Notes: generated from the sequence alone by a model not told the origin. A stretch of 64,000 nt of DNA from an uncultured Hymenobacter sp. (GCA_913776615.1 CAJYPK010000056.1:62001-126000); one strand, 5' to 3'. Positions 16,796 through 26,267 are shown, counted from the stretch's first letter. Made by a program: numbers and translations.

Positions 16796-17870
16796 CCACG
16801 ATGGCGTTCACGCTCATGCCGGCGCGCAGGGGGTGCTGCGGGTCCACGTTGTCGAGCACGATTTTAACGGGAATGCGCTGGGTAACTTTCACGAAGTTGC
16901 CGCTGGCGTTGTCGGGGGGCAGCAGGGCGAAGCGGGCGCCCGTGGCGGCCGACAGCGACTCGATGTGGCCTTCGAAATCCTCGTTGGGGTAGGCGTCAAC
17001 TTCCAGCTTCACCTTCTGGCCCACTTTCATGTCTTCCATCTGGGTTTCCTTGAAGTTGGCGATTACCCAGGTGCGGTTGCTCGATACGATGCCCATGAGC
17101 TGCTGGCCGGGACCGACTACCTGGCCGGGCTGCACGCTCTTCTTGCTCACGACGCCGTTGCCGGGGGCCACGAGCGTGGTGTAGCTCAGTTGGAGCTTGG
17201 CGTTGTCGAGGTCGGCCTGGCGCTGCTTGATAACGGCCTGGGCTACGCCTACCTGCTGCTGGGCCGCGATTACCTGCTGGCGAGCGACGGTCACCTGGTC
17301 CTGGGCGGTGCTTTGCTGGGCGCTGGTCGCTTTCAGGTTGGCAGCTACAGCGTCGTACTCACTCTGCGGAATGATATCCTGGTTGCGCAGCTTGGTGCTG
17401 CGGGCCAGGTCTTGCTGCAAGCGGGCGCGATTGGCCGCGCTCACGCCGATGGTCGTTTGGGCGGTACGCACGTTGGCCTGGGCGGTGCCCACCTGGGCGC
17501 GGGCGGCCGTTACCTGGGCCTGGGCGGCCACGAGGGCGGCCTCGGCGGCATTCACGCGCTGCTGGTAGTCCGACTTATCGATGGTCACGAGCGTATCGCC
17601 CTTCTTCACCACCTGGTTGTCATCGACAAATACTTTCAGCACGGGGCCAGCTACGCGGGGCAGGATGGGATACACGTCGCCCTCTACCTGGGCGTCGTCG
17701 GTGCTTTCGTGGGTTTGGCCAAACTGGTAGCGACGGTAGCCGAAGAAGGCACCGGCCAGCAGTACCACGGCCAAGATAATAAATACGAGCGGGTTGCGCT
17801 TCTTTTCGGGTTCCAGCGGCTCGGCAACGGCGGTCGGCACTTCTTCGGAATGTTGGGTTTGGGTAGCCAT
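16785..17870 (-). CDS. emrA: HlyD/EmrA-family efflux adaptor
   Basis: 361 residues: cytoplasmic tail, one membrane helix (NPLVFIILAVVLLAGAFFGY, about 26-45), lipoyl half-motif, then a long coiled-coil hairpin of Ala/Gln-rich repeats (about 95-205, AQAQVTAARAQVGTAQANVR), second lipoyl half (LVAPGNGVVSKKSVQPGQVV) and beta-barrel domains. It links EmrB to TolC in the periplasm. The last residues, AVK and the TAG stop, are encoded by the repeat array at 16763-16795, so the original C-terminus may have been altered by array growth. The next gene upstream in the operon is uspA, 121 bases away. Confidence 0.92.
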   Translation of the reverse strand: MATQTQHSEEVPTAVAEPLEPEKKRNPLVFIILAVVLLAGAFFGYRRYQFGQTHESTDDAQVEGDVYPILPRVAGPVLKVFVDDNQVVKKGDTLVTIDKSDYQQRVNAAEAALVAAQAQVTAARAQVGTAQANVRTAQTTIGVSAANRARLQQDLARSTKLRNQDIIPQSEYDAVAANLKATSAQQSTAQDQVTVARQQVIAAQQQVGVAQAVIKQRQADLDNAKLQLSYTTLVAPGNGVVSKKSVQPGQVVGPGQQLMGIVSSNRTWVIANFKETQMEDMKVGQKVKLEVDAYPNEDFEGHIESLSAATGARFALLPPDNASGNFVKVTQRIPVKIVLDNVDPQHPLRAGMSVNAIVAVK

Positions 17871-17878
17871 AGTTTTTG

Positions 17879-17989
17879 AGCTGTTAGCTACAAGCTGTTA
17901 GCTGATAGCTTCTTAAAAAAAGGTACTTATTGAAAATTGTTCTAGCCTGAGTGCTAGCAGCTAATAGCTAGCAGCTGACAGCTAATAAA
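17879..17989. repeat. 7-nt unit arrays in inverted arms (GCTGTTA type)
   Basis: Left arm 17879-17916 with units GCTGTTA, GCTACAA, GCTGTTA, GCTGATA; right arm 17952-17989 with units GCTAGCA, GCTAATA, GCTAGCA, GCTGACA, GCTAATA. It fills the emrA-uspA gap and ends 2 bases from the uspA stop. Confidence 0.85.
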
Positions 17990-17991
17990 AA

Positions 17992-18381
17992 CTATTCACG
18001 AACGAGTAAGGTGGGGCAAGGCGCGGTCCGCACGACCATCTCGGCGGTATTGCCCATCAAAAAGCGGCTGAGGCAGGTTTGCCCGTGCGCCCCGATGACG
18101 ATGAGGTCGGCGTGGTGCCGCTCGGCCTCGGCCAGGATGGTCGCGGCCGCCTCACCGTGGGCGGTATCGGTCCGCACGCGGCTGGCCCCGGCGGCTTCGG
18201 CGGCGCTGCGGTGGGCGCGCAGCTCGGCTTCCATCCCGGCCGGAGCCGGCACGGCGGGCTCCTGCACGTAGAGCAGGCGCAGCTCGGCCCCGGTGCCCAC
18301 GGCCAGCGCGGCGGCATACGCCACCAGCGCCGTCGAAGCGGCCGAGAAGTCAAGCGGACAAAGGATGGTGGAGAGGGTCAT
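17992..18381 (-). CDS. Universal stress protein (UspA family)
   Basis: 129 residues, a single Usp domain. It begins ILCPLDFSAASTALVAYAAAL with the usual Asp after the first strand, and has IGAHGQTCLSRFLMGNTAEM, matching the ATP-binding G-2x-G-9x-G(S/T/N) motif, so nucleotide binding is likely. Usp proteins help survive stress in the cytoplasm. Its position between tolC and emrA suggests it is produced along with the efflux pump. Shorter than average (140-150) because the middle loop is compact. Confidence 0.88.
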   Translation of the reverse strand: MTLSTILCPLDFSAASTALVAYAAALAVGTGAELRLLYVQEPAVPAPAGMEAELRAHRSAAEAAGASRVRTDTAHGEAAATILAEAERHHADLIVIGAHGQTCLSRFLMGNTAEMVVRTAPCPTLLVRE

Positions 18382-18466
18382 TGCGGTGAGTGGTGAAATG
18401 GTGAGATGGTGAGTTTTTTACTGGTGAGGTACTGAGTAAAAACTCACCGTCTCACCATTTCACCGC
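18382..18466. repeat. 8-nt unit arrays in inverted arms (GGTGAAAT type)
   Basis: Left arm units GGTGAAAT, GGTGAGAT, GGTGAGTT; right arm units CTCACCGT, CTCACCAT, TTCACCGC. It spans the entire tolC-uspA gap, touching the tolC stop. Confidence 0.85.
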
Positions 18467-19834
18467 TTATTGCCAAATCTGCTCGCCGGTGGCGCGGCGC
18501 AGCTGGTACTGGCCGAGGGTGTAGTTGTACATGGCCTGGGCGCGGGCCAGGCGGGCCTGGGCGAGCTGGGTTTCGGCGTCGAGTACGTCGAGGTTCTGGC
18601 CCACGCCGTAGCGGTAGCGACCCTGGGCGCGTTCGAGCGCATCGGTAGCCTGGGCTACCTGCTGCACGGCGTTGTCGTAGCGGGCCTGGCTGAACTCCAT
18701 GTTGTTGGCGGCCTGGCGCACATCGGCGCGGATTTGCTCCTGCGTGTCCTGGGTTTTGGCCTGGGCGGCGCGGTAGTTGGCGGCGGCTTCTACCCGCTGC
18801 TTCTTGTTCTTATTACCGTCGTAGATGGGTACCGACAGCTGGGCCACGCCCACGGTATTAAACCGCATGTCGGTGATGGCCACGTTGGGTAGGATGTAGC
18901 CGTTTTTAGCGCCGGCCTGCACGCCCACGCCCAGTACCGGCATGTTGCTGCGGCTGATGAGCTTGGCTTGCAGCTCGGCGGTCTGCTCGGCATCTTTCGA
19001 GAGCTTGGCCTCGGGGCGGTTTTCGGCGGCCTTGGCGAGCTCGGCGCTCAGGTTGACCGGCTGCGGGCTGTATTCGAGGCGGCCTTTCACCGGAATGTCG
19101 GCCTGCTGCGGCTTGTGCAGCAGGCGGGCCAGCTGCACCTGCTGGTTACGCAGTTGGTTTTGCAAGTCGAGCTTCTGGTTCTGGGCCTGCGTGATGCGCA
19201 CGTCGGTGGTCGTCACGTCGAACTTGGTGCTCACGCCGGCTTCCACCCGCTTCTGCATCTCGTTGCGGTGCGCCACGAGCGAGGCAATCTGCTGGTCCTG
19301 CACCCGGATGCTCTCGCGCATAAACAGGATGTTGTAGTACACCTGCGCGGCGCTGAACGCCAGGTCACGGCGGGCAACCACGATGTTGTCCTGCGCGGTT
19401 TGCACCTGCGAGCGCGACAGCTCGGTGTTGGCGGCCCGCTTGCCGAAGTCGTAGATTTCGTACTGCGCCGTGATGTGCGCGTCAAAGTTATTATTAGGGG
19501 CAAACTGGAAGCCCGCGCCACCAAACTCGGCGTGCGATACCGGGTCGAGCCGGGTGTAGGTAGCCGTACCGGTAATCTGCGGCAGGAAGCCGGCCTGGGT
19601 CTGGCTCAGGCGGCTGCTGGCCGCGTTGGCCAGTTCGGTCAGGTTGGTCACGCCGGGGTTGGCGTCAAGTACGGCCTGCACGGTGCCGCCGAGCGTGAGC
19701 GAGTCGCTCACCAGCCCGATGGCTTGGTTGGCAGCCGGGACGCCGGGCTGGTTTTGAGCCAATGCTGGCTGGGCCAGCAGGCCGCCGGCCAGCGTCAGCC
19801 CGGCGAAGCCAGCAAGTTGATATCTAGAAAACAT
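18467..19834 (-). CDS. tolC: TolC-family outer membrane efflux protein
   Basis: 455 residues. The start is set at 19834, where MFSRYQLAGFAGLTLAGGLLA begins a signal peptide ending PALA-Q; an in-frame start 60 bases upstream would add residues before it. The mature protein has two TolC repeats, each with long helices (for example NTELSRSQVQTAQDNIVVAR and RADVRQAANNMEFSQARYDN) and conserved LDVLDAETQLAQARLARAQA near the C-terminus. It forms the outer-membrane duct for EmrAB. Divergent from a sigma-54 activator gene, with a possible sigma-54 promoter at 19868-19884. Confidence 0.92.
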   Translation of the reverse strand: MFSRYQLAGFAGLTLAGGLLAQPALAQNQPGVPAANQAIGLVSDSLTLGGTVQAVLDANPGVTNLTELANAASSRLSQTQAGFLPQITGTATYTRLDPVSHAEFGGAGFQFAPNNNFDAHITAQYEIYDFGKRAANTELSRSQVQTAQDNIVVARRDLAFSAAQVYYNILFMRESIRVQDQQIASLVAHRNEMQKRVEAGVSTKFDVTTTDVRITQAQNQKLDLQNQLRNQQVQLARLLHKPQQADIPVKGRLEYSPQPVNLSAELAKAAENRPEAKLSKDAEQTAELQAKLISRSNMPVLGVGVQAGAKNGYILPNVAITDMRFNTVGVAQLSVPIYDGNKNKKQRVEAAANYRAAQAKTQDTQEQIRADVRQAANNMEFSQARYDNAVQQVAQATDALERAQGRYRYGVGQNLDVLDAETQLAQARLARAQAMYNYTLGQYQLRRATGEQIWQ

Positions 19835-19867
19835 AAGCCAAGTGGCGTAGTAGTGTGCCCTCGGCTT

Positions 19868-19884
19868 ACCGAATGCCGTGCCAA
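19868..19884 (-). promoter_or_regulatory. Possible sigma-54 promoter of the tolC operon
   Basis: On the minus strand TTGGCACGGCATTCGGT has a perfect -24 element (TTGGCACG) but an imperfect -12 (TCGG for TTGC). It is 34-50 bases before the tolC ATG and faces away from a sigma-54 activator gene. Confidence 0.35.
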
Positions 19885-20021
19885 TTGGTTGCACCTCTTA
19901 CTAATTTCTTTAACTTCTTTATTGTCTGTAAGATAATTTATCGATCAAATAATTATCCGGCGCTTGAACATTACTTTTACAATAGGGTTTCCTCACATAT
20001 CAGGAATTTCTCACACTACCA

Positions 20022-22187
20022 ATGGCCGTTTCCACAAACCAGGATGAATCGTTATTGCTCCACCTCAACGAGGCCATTGCCACTATCCGCGACAAGGAGC
20101 AGCTATTCCAAACTATCGCCCGCAAGCTGCGGCTGATTTTTCCCTTCGAGATGATGGGTATCAGCATTTTCGATAAGGAGTTGCTGAACAAGCGGCTGTT
20201 TTTCAAAAGCTACAACTCTATCGACGCGCCGGAGCCGATTCCGTACGGTACCCTGGTTTTTACCCCCATCGCCAACTCCCCGGTAGAGCTGCTCGTGCGA
20301 GAGCCACGCATCCACCACATCGAGCTGCGCGATTACCTGCAGCATTACGCTGATTTCGAGCCTTTTTTACGGCTATACCGCCAGGGCATTCGCTACATGA
20401 CGATGGCCCCCATGTGGCTCAACGGCCAGCTTACCGGCTTTCTCATCCTGGCTACCATGCGGCCCCCCGCCTACCAGCCGGCCGACGAACAGCTCCTCGA
20501 AAAAATAACGTCGCTGGTCGCCGTCGCCGTGCGTAACTCGCTTGACTTTGAAGAAGTAGCGCGCCGCGAGCAGCAGCGTACGCTCCAGCTCAACGTCACC
20601 AACGCCCTACTCAGCATCAAGCAGCGCGAGCCTTTATTCCGGGCCATTGCTGAAGAGCTGGCCCAGGTGGTGCCGTTCGATTACTTCGGCATTCGGGTGC
20701 AGCGGGCGGGGCAGCGGGAGACCTTTGAGGGCTTTGCCGAGTTTGCCCGGCCCGACAACGCCCCCCACGGCGCCCTGCTGGCCCTCGACCCTAACCGCCA
20801 CCGGGGCAGCCAGCAGCAGGAAATCAACGCGATGTACCAGCAGGTGGGCGGGTTGCTGCAAGCGGCGGGCCTATACCGGGGCGACGATTTCCGGCAGCTC
20901 GCCGTGCGCTACCCCGCCATGCGCTACGCCTACGACGAGCACCACGTACGGGCTATGCTCATCGTGCCCATCTGGCAGCGAGCCGACGGGGCCGCCGTGC
21001 TGCTGCTGGCCTCGCCCGACCCCGACGGCTTCACGCCCGATAGCCTGACCACGGTGCAGGCGCTGGTGCCCCAGGTGGCCCTGGCCCTCGAAAACCTGTT
21101 TGCCTTCGAACAGATTGAGGAGTTGAAAGCCCAGGTCGAGCAGGAGCGCACGTACCTGATTGACGAAATCAACACCGACCGGCCCGTCGATGGCCTTGTC
21201 GGCACGAGCCCGGCCCTGCAGCAGGTGCGCCAGCGCATTGCCCAGGTGGCGGGCACCGACGCCACGGTGCTCATCACCGGCGAAACCGGCACCGGCAAGG
21301 AAGTAGTAGCCCGCGCCCTGCACCAGGCTTCGCCCCGCCAGGGCCGGGCTTTGGTGAAAATCAATTGCGCAGCTCTGCCCGCCCAGCTTATTGAGAGCGA
21401 ACTATTTGGCCACGAGAAAGGAGCCTTTACCGGGGCCGTGGAGCGTCGCATCGGCAAGTTTGAGCTGGCCAATGGCGGCACCATTTTTCTGGACGAAGTG
21501 GGCGAGCTGCCCCTCGACCTGCAAGCCAAGCTGCTGCGCGTGCTGCAAGAAAAGGAGTTTGAGCGCCTGGGCGGCAACCGCGTGCTCACCACCGACGCCC
21601 GCGTGCTGGCGGCCACCAACCGCGTGCTCGAAGACGAGGTGCGCGCCGGCCGCTTCCGCGCCGACCTGTACTACCGGCTCAACGTGTTTCCCATTCAGCT
21701 GGCCCCGCTGCGCGAGCGCCCGCAGGATATCGAGCCGCTGGTGCAGTATTACCTGGCCAGCCTCAGCAAGCGGCTGGCCCGGCCTCCCCGGCCCATCCGG
21801 CCCGTCGATATGGCCGCCCTGCTGGCCTACTCCTGGCCGGGCAACATCCGCGAGCTGGAGCACGTGCTGGAGCAGGCTATCATCGTGAGCCAGGGACCGT
21901 GGCTGGAATTTGGCGGCTTCGCGGCGGGGCCAGCGCTGCGGGCGCTGCCAGCCGCCGCGCCGGCTGAGCCCCTGGCTGGCCCATCGCCCGAAACCGCCCC
22001 GGCCAGCGAGGCCCCCATCAAAACGCTGCGGGAGCAGGAGCGCGACCACATCCTGCTGGCCCTGCGCCGCACGGGCGGGCGGGTGAGCGGCGCGCAAGGG
22101 GCCGCTACCCTACTCGACATCAACCCTAAAACGCTGGAGGCCCGCATGAAAAAGCTCGGCATCCGGCGCACAGTGGTGGCCAATTAG
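20022..22187 (+). CDS. Sigma-54-dependent activator with two GAF domains
   Basis: 721 residues. Two GAF-like sensory domains occupy about 1-180 and 185-365, followed by a sigma-54 AAA+ domain (about 390-630) with Walker A GETGTGKE near 421, GAFTGA near 467 for sigma-54 contact, and Walker B TIFLDEVGELPLDLQ. The C-terminus has a Fis-type helix-turn-helix (GAATLLDINPKTLEARMKKL). It probably senses a small molecule and drives RNA polymerase-sigma-54. Divergence from tolC-uspA-emrAB suggests control of that pump, similar to other effector-responsive efflux systems; this is inference from position. Confidence 0.92.
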   Translation: MAVSTNQDESLLLHLNEAIATIRDKEQLFQTIARKLRLIFPFEMMGISIFDKELLNKRLFFKSYNSIDAPEPIPYGTLVFTPIANSPVELLVREPRIHHIELRDYLQHYADFEPFLRLYRQGIRYMTMAPMWLNGQLTGFLILATMRPPAYQPADEQLLEKITSLVAVAVRNSLDFEEVARREQQRTLQLNVTNALLSIKQREPLFRAIAEELAQVVPFDYFGIRVQRAGQRETFEGFAEFARPDNAPHGALLALDPNRHRGSQQQEINAMYQQVGGLLQAAGLYRGDDFRQLAVRYPAMRYAYDEHHVRAMLIVPIWQRADGAAVLLLASPDPDGFTPDSLTTVQALVPQVALALENLFAFEQIEELKAQVEQERTYLIDEINTDRPVDGLVGTSPALQQVRQRIAQVAGTDATVLITGETGTGKEVVARALHQASPRQGRALVKINCAALPAQLIESELFGHEKGAFTGAVERRIGKFELANGGTIFLDEVGELPLDLQAKLLRVLQEKEFERLGGNRVLTTDARVLAATNRVLEDEVRAGRFRADLYYRLNVFPIQLAPLRERPQDIEPLVQYYLASLSKRLARPPRPIRPVDMAALLAYSWPGNIRELEHVLEQAIIVSQGPWLEFGGFAAGPALRALPAAAPAEPLAGPSPETAPASEAPIKTLREQERDHILLALRRTGGRVSGAQGAATLLDINPKTLEARMKKLGIRRTVVAN

Positions 22188-22207
22188 CGTAGTTTTAGAG
22201 TGCCGTA

Positions 22208-22249
22208 GCACAGGCAGCGCACTGACCTGGGCTGGTGCGCTGCCTGTGC
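22208..22249. terminator. GC-rich hairpin after the activator gene
   Basis: Perfect 15-bp stem GCACAGGCAGCGCAC (22208-22222) with its complement (22235-22249), 20 bases past the stop. No U-tract, so termination is uncertain. Confidence 0.5.
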
Positions 22250-22344
22250 CCCAAAAGCTGGTAATCTCCTTGACATTCGTCAAGATAATTGTTAGGGTTG
22301 GCTCCCATTTTTGCGCTTCGTTCACCTTACTACCCGGCCAGCTA

Positions 22345-23031
22345 ATGCGCATCTTTACTCCTTTCTTATCCACCGTCTTCTTATTTACCGCCATCGGGGG
22401 CGCCTCGGCCCAGCATACGGAGGTACGCAACCTGGCCACCGATACCTTGCAGCCAGCCGATGCCAAGTACCATTTCCCGGTAAGCCGGCTGGGCACGGCG
22501 GGCGGCCAAACGCTCTACGTGTTCATTACGAACGTGAGCGAGCGCGGCAACGGGGTTGAATTCACTTACCGCAACCCGCACTCGATGCCCCGGCCCCGGC
22601 CGGTATTCATTACCTGCGAGCAAATGCAGTGGGTACGCCTCAGCGGCAAATACTACGAGCCGGTGCGGCTGCCCGGCAAGGAGGCGCACGACTTGGCCCT
22701 TCGCCTGCAAACCGGGCCCCGCGTGGAGCTTTTCGACGTGGCAACCCTCAAGAAAGGCGTACCCATTCCCCTACCCGTACCGGGTGGCACGGTATCCATC
22801 CTTTGGACTGGGGGCTTCGGCGATAAATACAACCACGCCTGGTACCTGCGTCGGCCGGGCGAGAAAACCATGACCCAGATTCCCGAGGGGAAAAAATTTG
22901 CGCCTTTCCTAGCAGCCTACCTGGCCGATACGCCCGACTTAGCCGCCGCCATCCTGGCCAAGGCCGACCAGCACGGCTACGACGACGTACCGAGCTTGCT
23001 AACTATTTACAACACCGGAACCCAGCGGTGA
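22345..23031 (+). CDS. Secreted protein of unknown function
   Basis: 228 residues from ATG 22345, chosen because a clean signal peptide begins there (MRIFTPFLSTVFLFTAIGGA, cleavage near SAQ). The mature part is mostly beta-strand, with a first half that looks like a small sandwich (YVFITNVSERGNGVEFTYRN) and a C-terminal helical tail (PFLAAYLADTPDLAAAILAK). No catalytic motif recognised. Probably periplasmic. A 64-base-arm inverted repeat and a terminator follow. Confidence 0.6.
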   Translation: MRIFTPFLSTVFLFTAIGGASAQHTEVRNLATDTLQPADAKYHFPVSRLGTAGGQTLYVFITNVSERGNGVEFTYRNPHSMPRPRPVFITCEQMQWVRLSGKYYEPVRLPGKEAHDLALRLQTGPRVELFDVATLKKGVPIPLPVPGGTVSILWTGGFGDKYNHAWYLRRPGEKTMTQIPEGKKFAPFLAAYLADTPDLAAAILAKADQHGYDDVPSLLTIYNTGTQR

Positions 23032-23053
23032 GCTATAGTAATCCTCAGACACA

Positions 23054-23224
23054 CTTTCTTGCGGACCTGGCGCGGGGACCTCACCCCCCAGCCCCCTCTA
23101 CTTGGGGAGAGGGGGAGGCTGACGGCCAGCCAACGACTGCCTACGTTCGCTTATGGTCGGCTCCCCCTCTCCCCAAGGAGAGGGGGCTGTGGGGTGAGGT
23201 TCCCGCGCCAGGTCCGCAAGAAAG
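23054..23224. repeat. Dispersed palindrome, family B (CTCACCCC/GAGAGGGG element)
   Basis: Arms of about 64 bases at 23054-23117 and 23161-23224 with few mismatches; core CCTCACCCCCCAGCCCCCTC. A related copy lies at 52015-52146. It accounts for most of the 419-base gap between 23031 and 23451. Confidence 0.88.
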
Positions 23225-23329
23225 TATTTACTGGAACCCACCATAGCCCCTACGCTTTCTGTCAGAAGCAGAACTGGCACGGCTTTCGCTACGATTTGCC
23301 GGATTCCTTTGTCCAAGGAACTGCGAAAA

Positions 23330-23358
23330 CCCTTTCCGCCTCGGAAGGGGCTTTTTTT
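23330..23358 (+). terminator. Intrinsic terminator
   Basis: 9-bp stem CCCTTTCCG/CGGAAGGGG (one G-U type pair) with a short loop and a run of eight T residues. Confidence 0.75.
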
Positions 23359-23450
23359 TGCCCCGGCGGCCCGAACCTGGCTCGCCCAGACAACCCCCGC
23401 TGCGCGCCCGCAGTTAAAGCAGGCAATTTCCTTGTTTGCTGCTACTTATT

Positions 23451-24653
23451 ATGCGCTTCTTTTCCACCTTCCTAACCACGGCGGCACTGCTGCCCGCCCT
23501 GGCTGGCCACGCCCAAAACGTGCCGCCGCCCGCCACGCCCTTTCAGATGCAGGGCAACATCTACCTGCCCAACAAGCTGCCCGCCACCGAGGCCCGCGTA
23601 GCGGCGCTCAAGGTGCCCGCCGGCTTCACCATCAGCAAATTTGCCGAGGGCCTCGACATGCCGCGCATGCTGGCCGTGATGCCCAACGGCGACGTGTACG
23701 TGACCAACCGCGTGAAGGGCACCGTGACGCTGGTGCGCGATGCCAACCACGATGGCAAGGCCGAAACCATGCGCCAGGTAGCCCAGAAGCCGCACTTGCA
23801 CGGCCTGGCCGTGCAGGGCAACAAGCTCTACCTCACCGCCATCCGCGAAATCTACGTGGCCGACGTGCAGCCCGACGGCAGCCTTTCCGAGCTGAAAGAG
23901 CTCTACCACGACCTGCCCGACGCCGGCCAGCACGCCAATCGCGTGCTGCACTTCGGCCCCGATGGCAACCTTTACCTCTCGGTGGGCAGCACCTGCAACG
24001 CCTGCGACGAGGACAACCCCGAAAACGCGACTATCCTCAAAATCAACACCGATGGCTCGGGCCGGCAGGTGGTGGCGCACGGCCTGCGCAATACCATCGG
24101 CTTCGACTGGCACCCGCTCACCAAGGAGCTGTTTGGCATGGACCACGGCATCGACTGGCTCGGCGACGAGGACCAGCAGGAGGAATTCAACCACATCAAG
24201 CCCGGGGCGGGCTACGGCTGGCCTTCCATCATCGCCGATGGCAAGCACTACCCGGCCAACAAGCCCAAGAGCGGCGAGAGCTACGAAGCTTTCGACAAGA
24301 AGAACGAGCGCCCGCTGCTGCTTTACAAGGCACACTCGGCCCCGCTGGGCCTAGTTTTCAATCGCGGCAGTCAGTTTCCCAAAGAATACCAAAACGACGC
24401 CTTCGTGACCATGCACGGCTCCTGGAACCGCGCCCAGCCCAGCGGCTACAAGCTGGTGCGCGTGCACTTCAACGCCCAGGGCCAGCCCGAGAAGTTCGAG
24501 GACTTTATCACTGGCTTTTTGGTCGATAATGACAAGTCGGAATTTGGCCGCCCCTGCGGCCTGGTGCAGGCCCCCGACGGCTCGCTACTGATGGGCGACG
24601 ACGACAACGGGGTGATTTACCGCGTGGCGTACACCGGCAAGAAAAAGGGCTAG
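23451..24653 (+). CDS. PQQ-dependent sugar (glucose/sorbosone) dehydrogenase family protein
   Basis: 400 residues from ATG 23451, where a signal peptide starts (MRFFSTFLTTAALLPALAGH, cut near AQ). The rest is a six-bladed propeller of the soluble glucose/sorbosone dehydrogenase family: GFTISKFAEGLDMPRMLAV, LYLTAIREIYVADV, ANRVLHFGPDGNLYLSVGST, FGMDHGIDWLGDE and PGAGYGWPSIIADG are typical. Members oxidise sugars in the periplasm using pyrroloquinoline quinone; no pqq genes are in the window, so cofactor may be scavenged. Many homologues have unknown substrates. Confidence 0.85.
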   Translation: MRFFSTFLTTAALLPALAGHAQNVPPPATPFQMQGNIYLPNKLPATEARVAALKVPAGFTISKFAEGLDMPRMLAVMPNGDVYVTNRVKGTVTLVRDANHDGKAETMRQVAQKPHLHGLAVQGNKLYLTAIREIYVADVQPDGSLSELKELYHDLPDAGQHANRVLHFGPDGNLYLSVGSTCNACDEDNPENATILKINTDGSGRQVVAHGLRNTIGFDWHPLTKELFGMDHGIDWLGDEDQQEEFNHIKPGAGYGWPSIIADGKHYPANKPKSGESYEAFDKKNERPLLLYKAHSAPLGLVFNRGSQFPKEYQNDAFVTMHGSWNRAQPSGYKLVRVHFNAQGQPEKFEDFITGFLVDNDKSEFGRPCGLVQAPDGSLLMGDDDNGVIYRVAYTGKKKG

Positions 24654-24672
24654 TTATTTTAACTGACAGTTG

Positions 24673-24780
24673 AAAACGTCTGTCATGCTGAGCTTGCCGA
24701 AGCATCTTGGCAGGTTCGTTATTAAGCCCTTTAACGAACCTGCCAAGATGCTTCGGCAAGCTCAGCATGACAGACGTTTT
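24673..24780. repeat. Dispersed palindrome, family A (GCATCTT element)
   Basis: Perfect 49-bp arms (24673-24721 and 24732-24780) around a 10-base loop; contains GTCATGCTGAGCTTGCCGAA. It occupies most of the gap before radA. Confidence 0.93.
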
Positions 24781-24866
24781 TATGTGCTGACTTGTACATC
24801 TCCGAGCCATTAACCGCAACTTTTCTCCCGATTTCCGCCTTATCCTTGCGAATATTTTTAGCAAGA

Positions 24867-26267
24867 ATGGCCAAGGCAAGAACCGTTTTTTTCTGTCAGA
24901 ATTGCGGCGCGCAGTCCGCTAAGTGGATCGGGCGCTGCCCCTCGTGCGGCGAGTGGAATACCTACGTGGAGGAAGTGGTGCAGAAGGAAACCGCCGCCAC
25001 GACTACCGGGCAGTGGAAGCCCGCCAGCACCGTACCCGGCGGCAACCTTCAGAAAGCCGCCAAGTCGCGCCCCCTGGCCGACATTCGCCACGAGGAGGAA
25101 CCCCGCATCATCACTCCCGACGGCGAGCTCAACCGCGTGCTGGGCGGCGGCATCGTACCGGGCTCGCTCGTGCTCATCGGTGGCGAACCGGGCATCGGCA
25201 AGAGTACGCTCATGCTCCAGATAGCCTTGATGATGAAGCAGCTGCGCATCCTCTACGTGAGCGGCGAGGAAAGCGAGGCCCAGATCAAGATGCGGGCCGA
25301 GCGCCTGGCCGACGGCCAGCACCAGAACTGCTACATCCTCACCGAGACCAACACCCAGAACATCTTCCGGCAGGTTGATCAGGTCGAGCCCAATCTGCTC
25401 GTCATCGACTCTATTCAGACCATGCACTCCACGCTCGTGGAGAGCGGGGCCGGCTCGGTGAGCCAGGTGCGCGAATGCACGGCCGAGTTTCTGAAGTACG
25501 CCAAGGAAACCGGTACGCCGGTGCTGCTCATCGGCCACATTACCAAAGACGGCAGCATTGCCGGCCCCAAAATTCTGGAGCACATGGTCGATACGGTGCT
25601 GCAATTTGAGGGCGACCGCCACCTGAGCTACCGCATCCTGCGCACCACCAAAAACCGCTTCGGCAGCACCTCCGAGCTGGGCATCTACGAGATGCAGGGC
25701 TCGGGTCTGCGCCAGGTGAGCAACCCCTCCGAGATTCTGCTCTCGCAGCGCGCCGAGAGCCTGAGCGGCATGGCCATCGGAGCCACACTGGAGGGTAACC
25801 GCCCGCTGCTGGTGGAAGTGCAGGCCCTCGTGACGCCCGCCACCTACGGCACCCCGCAGCGCAGCAGCACCGGCTTCGACGCCAAGCGCCTGCAAATGCT
25901 ACTGGCCGTGCTCGAAAAGCGCGCCGGCCTGCGGCTGGGCCAGCACGACGTATTTCTCAACATCGCGGGCGGCCTGCGCCTCGACGACCCGGCCCTCGAT
26001 GCAGCCGTGTGCGCGGCCGTGGTGAGCAGCCTCAACGACCTGCCCATTGCCGGCGACGTGTGCCTGGCCGCCGAGGTGGGCCTCAGTGGGGAAATGCGCG
26101 CCGTACCCCGCCTCGACCAGCGCCTGGCCGAAGCTGAGAAGCTGGGTTTCCGCGAGATGTACGTATCGCAGTTCAACGGCAAGAACCTGGCCAGCCAGGG
26201 CCGCGCCGGGCTGCGGGTGCAGGCTGTGAGCCGACTCGACGAGGTATTGCAAGGCCTGTTTGGCTAG
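24867..26267 (+). CDS. radA: DNA repair protein RadA
   Basis: 466 residues from ATG 24867 (an upstream in-frame start adds 25 unlike residues). N-terminal C4 zinc finger (FCQNCGAQSAKWIGRCPSCG), RecA-like ATPase with Walker A GGEPGIGKST and the RadA signature KNRFG (TTKNRFGSTSELG), and a C-terminal Lon-protease-like domain (about 290-466). RadA helps branch migration of recombination intermediates in the cytoplasm. Single gene, preceded by a family A palindrome. All expected motifs intact. Confidence 0.97.
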   Translation: MAKARTVFFCQNCGAQSAKWIGRCPSCGEWNTYVEEVVQKETAATTTGQWKPASTVPGGNLQKAAKSRPLADIRHEEEPRIITPDGELNRVLGGGIVPGSLVLIGGEPGIGKSTLMLQIALMMKQLRILYVSGEESEAQIKMRAERLADGQHQNCYILTETNTQNIFRQVDQVEPNLLVIDSIQTMHSTLVESGAGSVSQVRECTAEFLKYAKETGTPVLLIGHITKDGSIAGPKILEHMVDTVLQFEGDRHLSYRILRTTKNRFGSTSELGIYEMQGSGLRQVSNPSEILLSQRAESLSGMAIGATLEGNRPLLVEVQALVTPATYGTPQRSSTGFDAKRLQMLLAVLEKRAGLRLGQHDVFLNIAGGLRLDDPALDAAVCAAVVSSLNDLPIAGDVCLAAEVGLSGEMRAVPRLDQRLAEAEKLGFREMYVSQFNGKNLASQGRAGLRVQAVSRLDEVLQGLFG

